This document shows positions 61,273 to 64,000 of a stretch of DNA of 64,000 nt, in pieces. This DNA is from Liolophura sinensis (lineage: Eukaryota; Mollusca; Polyplacophora; Chitonida; Chitonidae), in contig NC_088295.1 of the NCBI RefSeq assembly GCF_032854445.1, positions 10,775,385 to 10,839,384 on the forward strand, given 5' to 3'. Numbering within the stretch: the first letter of the stretch is position 1; each line of letters opens with the position of its first letter. Position numbers and translations under genes: made by a program. The notes under the pieces were generated by a model, which saw only the letters and a program-made list of their open reading frames with translations, was not told the origin of the DNA and searched no databases.

Positions 61273-61364
61273 GGAAAGGTCTGAGAGGTGCAAGAGCCAG
61301 TTTCTTTAAGGATGAAGGCAGCTACTTGGTCAGTATTCTGGATGATCCGGTGCCGTACTATTGA
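61273..61364 (+). CDS. Possible terminal exon, unidentified
   Basis: The acceptor TGCTTCTGTTTAG is followed by a frame reading KGLRGARASFFKDEGSYLVS and then ILDDPVPYY and TGA: 29 residues, dense in charged and aromatic residues, the other two frames being stopped early. It looks like the last coding exon of a split gene whose earlier exons I could not find. I do not recognise the family. Confidence 0.25.
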
Positions 61365-63734
61365 AAACGTGTAATAGTTTATTTCATTAACAAGAATTGC
61401 CATATCTTTACTGGATTGACTTATTTTTATTCTGCAAATACAACATTGTATATACGTCTTTCAGAAGTTGGAGTGTTTTTGCATAATCGAATTGTCTTAT
61501 AAGATGTTTGACTGGATCTTACTGGTACTTTGACAAAGCGTGTATTGACAGAGCTGTGTTTGAATTGTGAATGGTATACAAGGGCTCGGATGGGCACGAC
61601 TTAATCCACAGTCGATGTACATGTATATACGTCGTCAGAGTAATTAGACTGACTACACCCTCACGACTGCTGTGACCACCACCCTCGGGGAGTTCATTTT
61701 AGCGTACAGGTGTTACGATGCACCGAACATAATTACCCCCGTGATCTCTCTTAGGTATAACCGTGTTGATAATAATGTAGGACGTGGTGTGGCGCCTGCT
61801 TATAAGTCGTTCATGATGCCTTTGTGTCCGGGCGAACAAACCACTGGGTACTCGTTATTCAATTTAACCAGGCGTGCAGAAGAGATTTCTATGCATTATG
61901 TTACTAGTACTGATTGAAAATTAACATTGGCAACAATAGCAATGGCGTTTTTGGAGACGACGTTAGCTAAACACATAGCCACGTGCACTTATCGACATGA
62001 CAAAGTTACTATTGGTTCTTCCGGGAAACGTGAAGTATGTTTACATCTTGAACTATAAAAGACTCGCGATCTCACGTAAAGCAAGTCCATTTTCTCTAAA
62101 TGTTCATTCTGTGCCAACAGAAAAACTTGACCGCTTTTCCCTGTGATGACACTATGGGTAATCCGAGTTGACATTAGGGAAAGATCGAGAGCAAAAAGGT
62201 AATAAAATCACAACTTCATTTTTTTTTATTTGAACGAGATCTCTTTTTTTGTGAAAATGCATTAAAGATTTACTATGAAAGAAAAATAGTTTCCGTAAAG
62301 TCACAAACATGTTTGGCAGGCAAGTCAACTCATAAGATAACTTTGGTAAAGAACAATTGGCCAAGACTGTGTATCATGGAGGAATAAAAGGAAATATCTT
62401 TACTATATTTTTTTTGATCCCATCTCACGTATTTTACTATTTTCTTAACCCTAAATCTTAAGAACAAATGATATGCTCAAACATTTGGAATTTTTTAATG
62501 TCTTCTGACAATCATCATCATTTCACGAGATGTCGACGACCTTACCCTTGGGATCTCTTACTCTTTTTTTGTAGTAACCACAGAAAACGTCAGAAGCCGC
62601 AGCTCTTATTACCAATTATAACAAAACCATAAAAACTGAATGAAATCATTCTTTGATCGTAGTGTAATTTTATCCATTTAAAGCAATAATACCGATGGCT
62701 CCCTTGCCATGGCCTTCCCTAATAACACCGTATATGCATCCTGGAAAAGGACATTCCAGGAAATTGACACGGTAGTTGAACATTTGAACCTTTCCATTTG
62801 GGTTGTCCTTCGGGAAACACGGCCTCAGCTTTATGCGCTTATTTGCTGTATGTTTAGAACTAACAACTCTGCCTAGCCATCAACCGAAATGCTTAATGGA
62901 CTAATTACAACTGACAATAACACACCGACCGAGGTTTAAAACACCAGGCCAAGCGCATCTCCTAATCGCTCGGCGTTATGGGCGATTTCTTGTACAGTTA
63001 TTTTTACATTGTGTTCCATACAGATTTTATATCTTAAGACAATATACCAGTTGTCAACCATCATGACGCTCTGGGCCAATAATGGGAACAATGTCGAAAA
63101 AAGCATTCTTGTCACAAACCAACAAAGAACTAAGAAAGTACATAAAATATGAAGTGTTTTATGATTTCGGAAAGACGGAATGAATGTTCTATGTGCATGG
63201 GTGTAATCAGTATCGTATCAAAATTGTGTAGCCTACCATGTTAGTATATAAATTTGTCGCATAATCAAAACCATTGTCTCTCTGCCGCTTTGATTCCAAT
63301 TCTTCACACACCCATTTCATTCAGTACGCTGTTTGTAATGCCCCTAGTCTTGGGTATAGCTAAATTTTTACACTCTTACAAAGCAGAGCTCCAGTGATTG
63401 ACACTCCGCCCATATATAACTTAGCCTGTGCTATATTGCACACTATAAACATGCTTTAAGGCCTACAAGTTTGTAAATACGAGATTTGTGAGATAAAAAA
63501 CTGGGACATGTTTGTTACGAAAAAATGGAATTGATTTTATTTTTCCAGTTTAACTTTGTTGTTGTTGTTGTTCGCTGTTTGATAAACGTTCCTGTGCTTG
63601 AGTATTAATGGGCACCATACATTTCATTCACACTGCTGCTATATATATGCCAAATCTGAGGCTTGTATCAAATCCACTCCATCGTACACCTTGGGTAAGG
63701 ACTCGTCCTGCCACAAGATGACACAATGTATGTA
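61365..63734. other. Intergenic, no gene recognised
   Basis: AT-rich; an 81-codon open frame at 61672-61917 opens with GTG and has no motif. It contains dispersed repeat copy 3. Confidence 0.4.
63043..63154. repeat. Dispersed repeat, copy 3 of 3
   Basis: Runs from ATACCAGTTGTCAACC to AACTAAGAAAGTACATAAAA and is the most diverged of the three copies (others at 23609 and 33558). Confidence 0.65.
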
Positions 63735-63830
63735 AACACACCTAAAGATTCCTCGTCGTCATATAACTGAAAAGTTGTTATGTATGACGTTACCTCCACG
63801 CATACATGCATACATACATACACGCATACC
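63735..63830 (+). mobile_element. SINE family 2, tail fragment
   Basis: CCTAAAGATTCCTCGTCGTC, ATATAACTGAAAAGTTGTTA and TGACGTTACC run into a CATACATG/CATACATA simple-repeat tail. Confidence 0.75.
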
Positions 63831-64000
63831 AGCCATTTTTGAGTACAGGCATCTGCTTGGTATCAAAATAATGGAAATTGTCTAATCTTTGGACATGTAC
63901 AAGTTTCAGTGATGAAAGTTTGAAATTCTGGGTGAGACGACACAAGGTGCTGATAAGGCTGCAATTGATGCCCTTTTGGCGTTGCTAGGCGCCTCTACCC
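63831..64000. other. Window end, nothing recognised
   Basis: The last 170 bp show no exon or repeat I can support. Confidence 0.4.

Overview
This is a gene-poor, AT-rich, repeat-laden stretch of an animal nuclear genome. Three split genes are supported, all with GT-AG introns. Two tRNA-derived SINE-like families recur through the window. One has a head with A-box/B-box sequence beginning GGGCCTCCGTGG and an ATAAATAAAT tail; the other has a CACTCACT-type tail and the phrase AACGACTGGTTGACCCGTAT. From memory, both resemble repeats abundant in mollusc genomes, so a mollusc (at least a lophotrochozoan) is the most likely source. There is no sign of a bacterium, phage, plasmid or CRISPR.

Layout. 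1-22 kb holds no recognisable gene. It carries a 66-bp satellite (about 1.14-2.76 kb), a CACT-rich block, minisatellites of 38, 36, 44/88 and 21 bp, (CT)n and (TA)n tracts, and SINE fragments. 22.2-32.95 kb, minus strand, is a complete nine-coding-exon SLC43-family transporter (499 residues, all exon phases agree, 12 predicted membrane spans). Its introns are packed with SINEs, an 18-bp array, a decayed transposase end and a GC-rich hairpin. 33-44.5 kb is again mostly empty, with dispersed repeats, one recently inserted SINE flanked by a perfect 12-bp target-site duplication, and one unidentified possible terminal exon. 44.77-46.26 kb, minus strand, is a two-exon class A peptide GPCR (376 residues) that most resembles QRFP/RFamide-type receptors. 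48.79-50.40 kb, plus strand, is a two-exon calcyphosin-like EF-hand protein (203 residues). 50.9-64 kb has a 15-bp repeat, a 46-bp minisatellite with a longer-period order, a three-copy dispersed element, more SINEs and another unidentified possible terminal exon.

The three genes act in unrelated processes: membrane solute transport, neuropeptide signalling and calcium sensing. Nothing shows that they form a functional cluster. I found no convincing new biological system. The best leads are the 66-bp array open in one frame for about 18 units, the three-copy CACGTG-containing repeat, the GC-rich hairpin in the transporter's first intron, and two orphan exon candidates.
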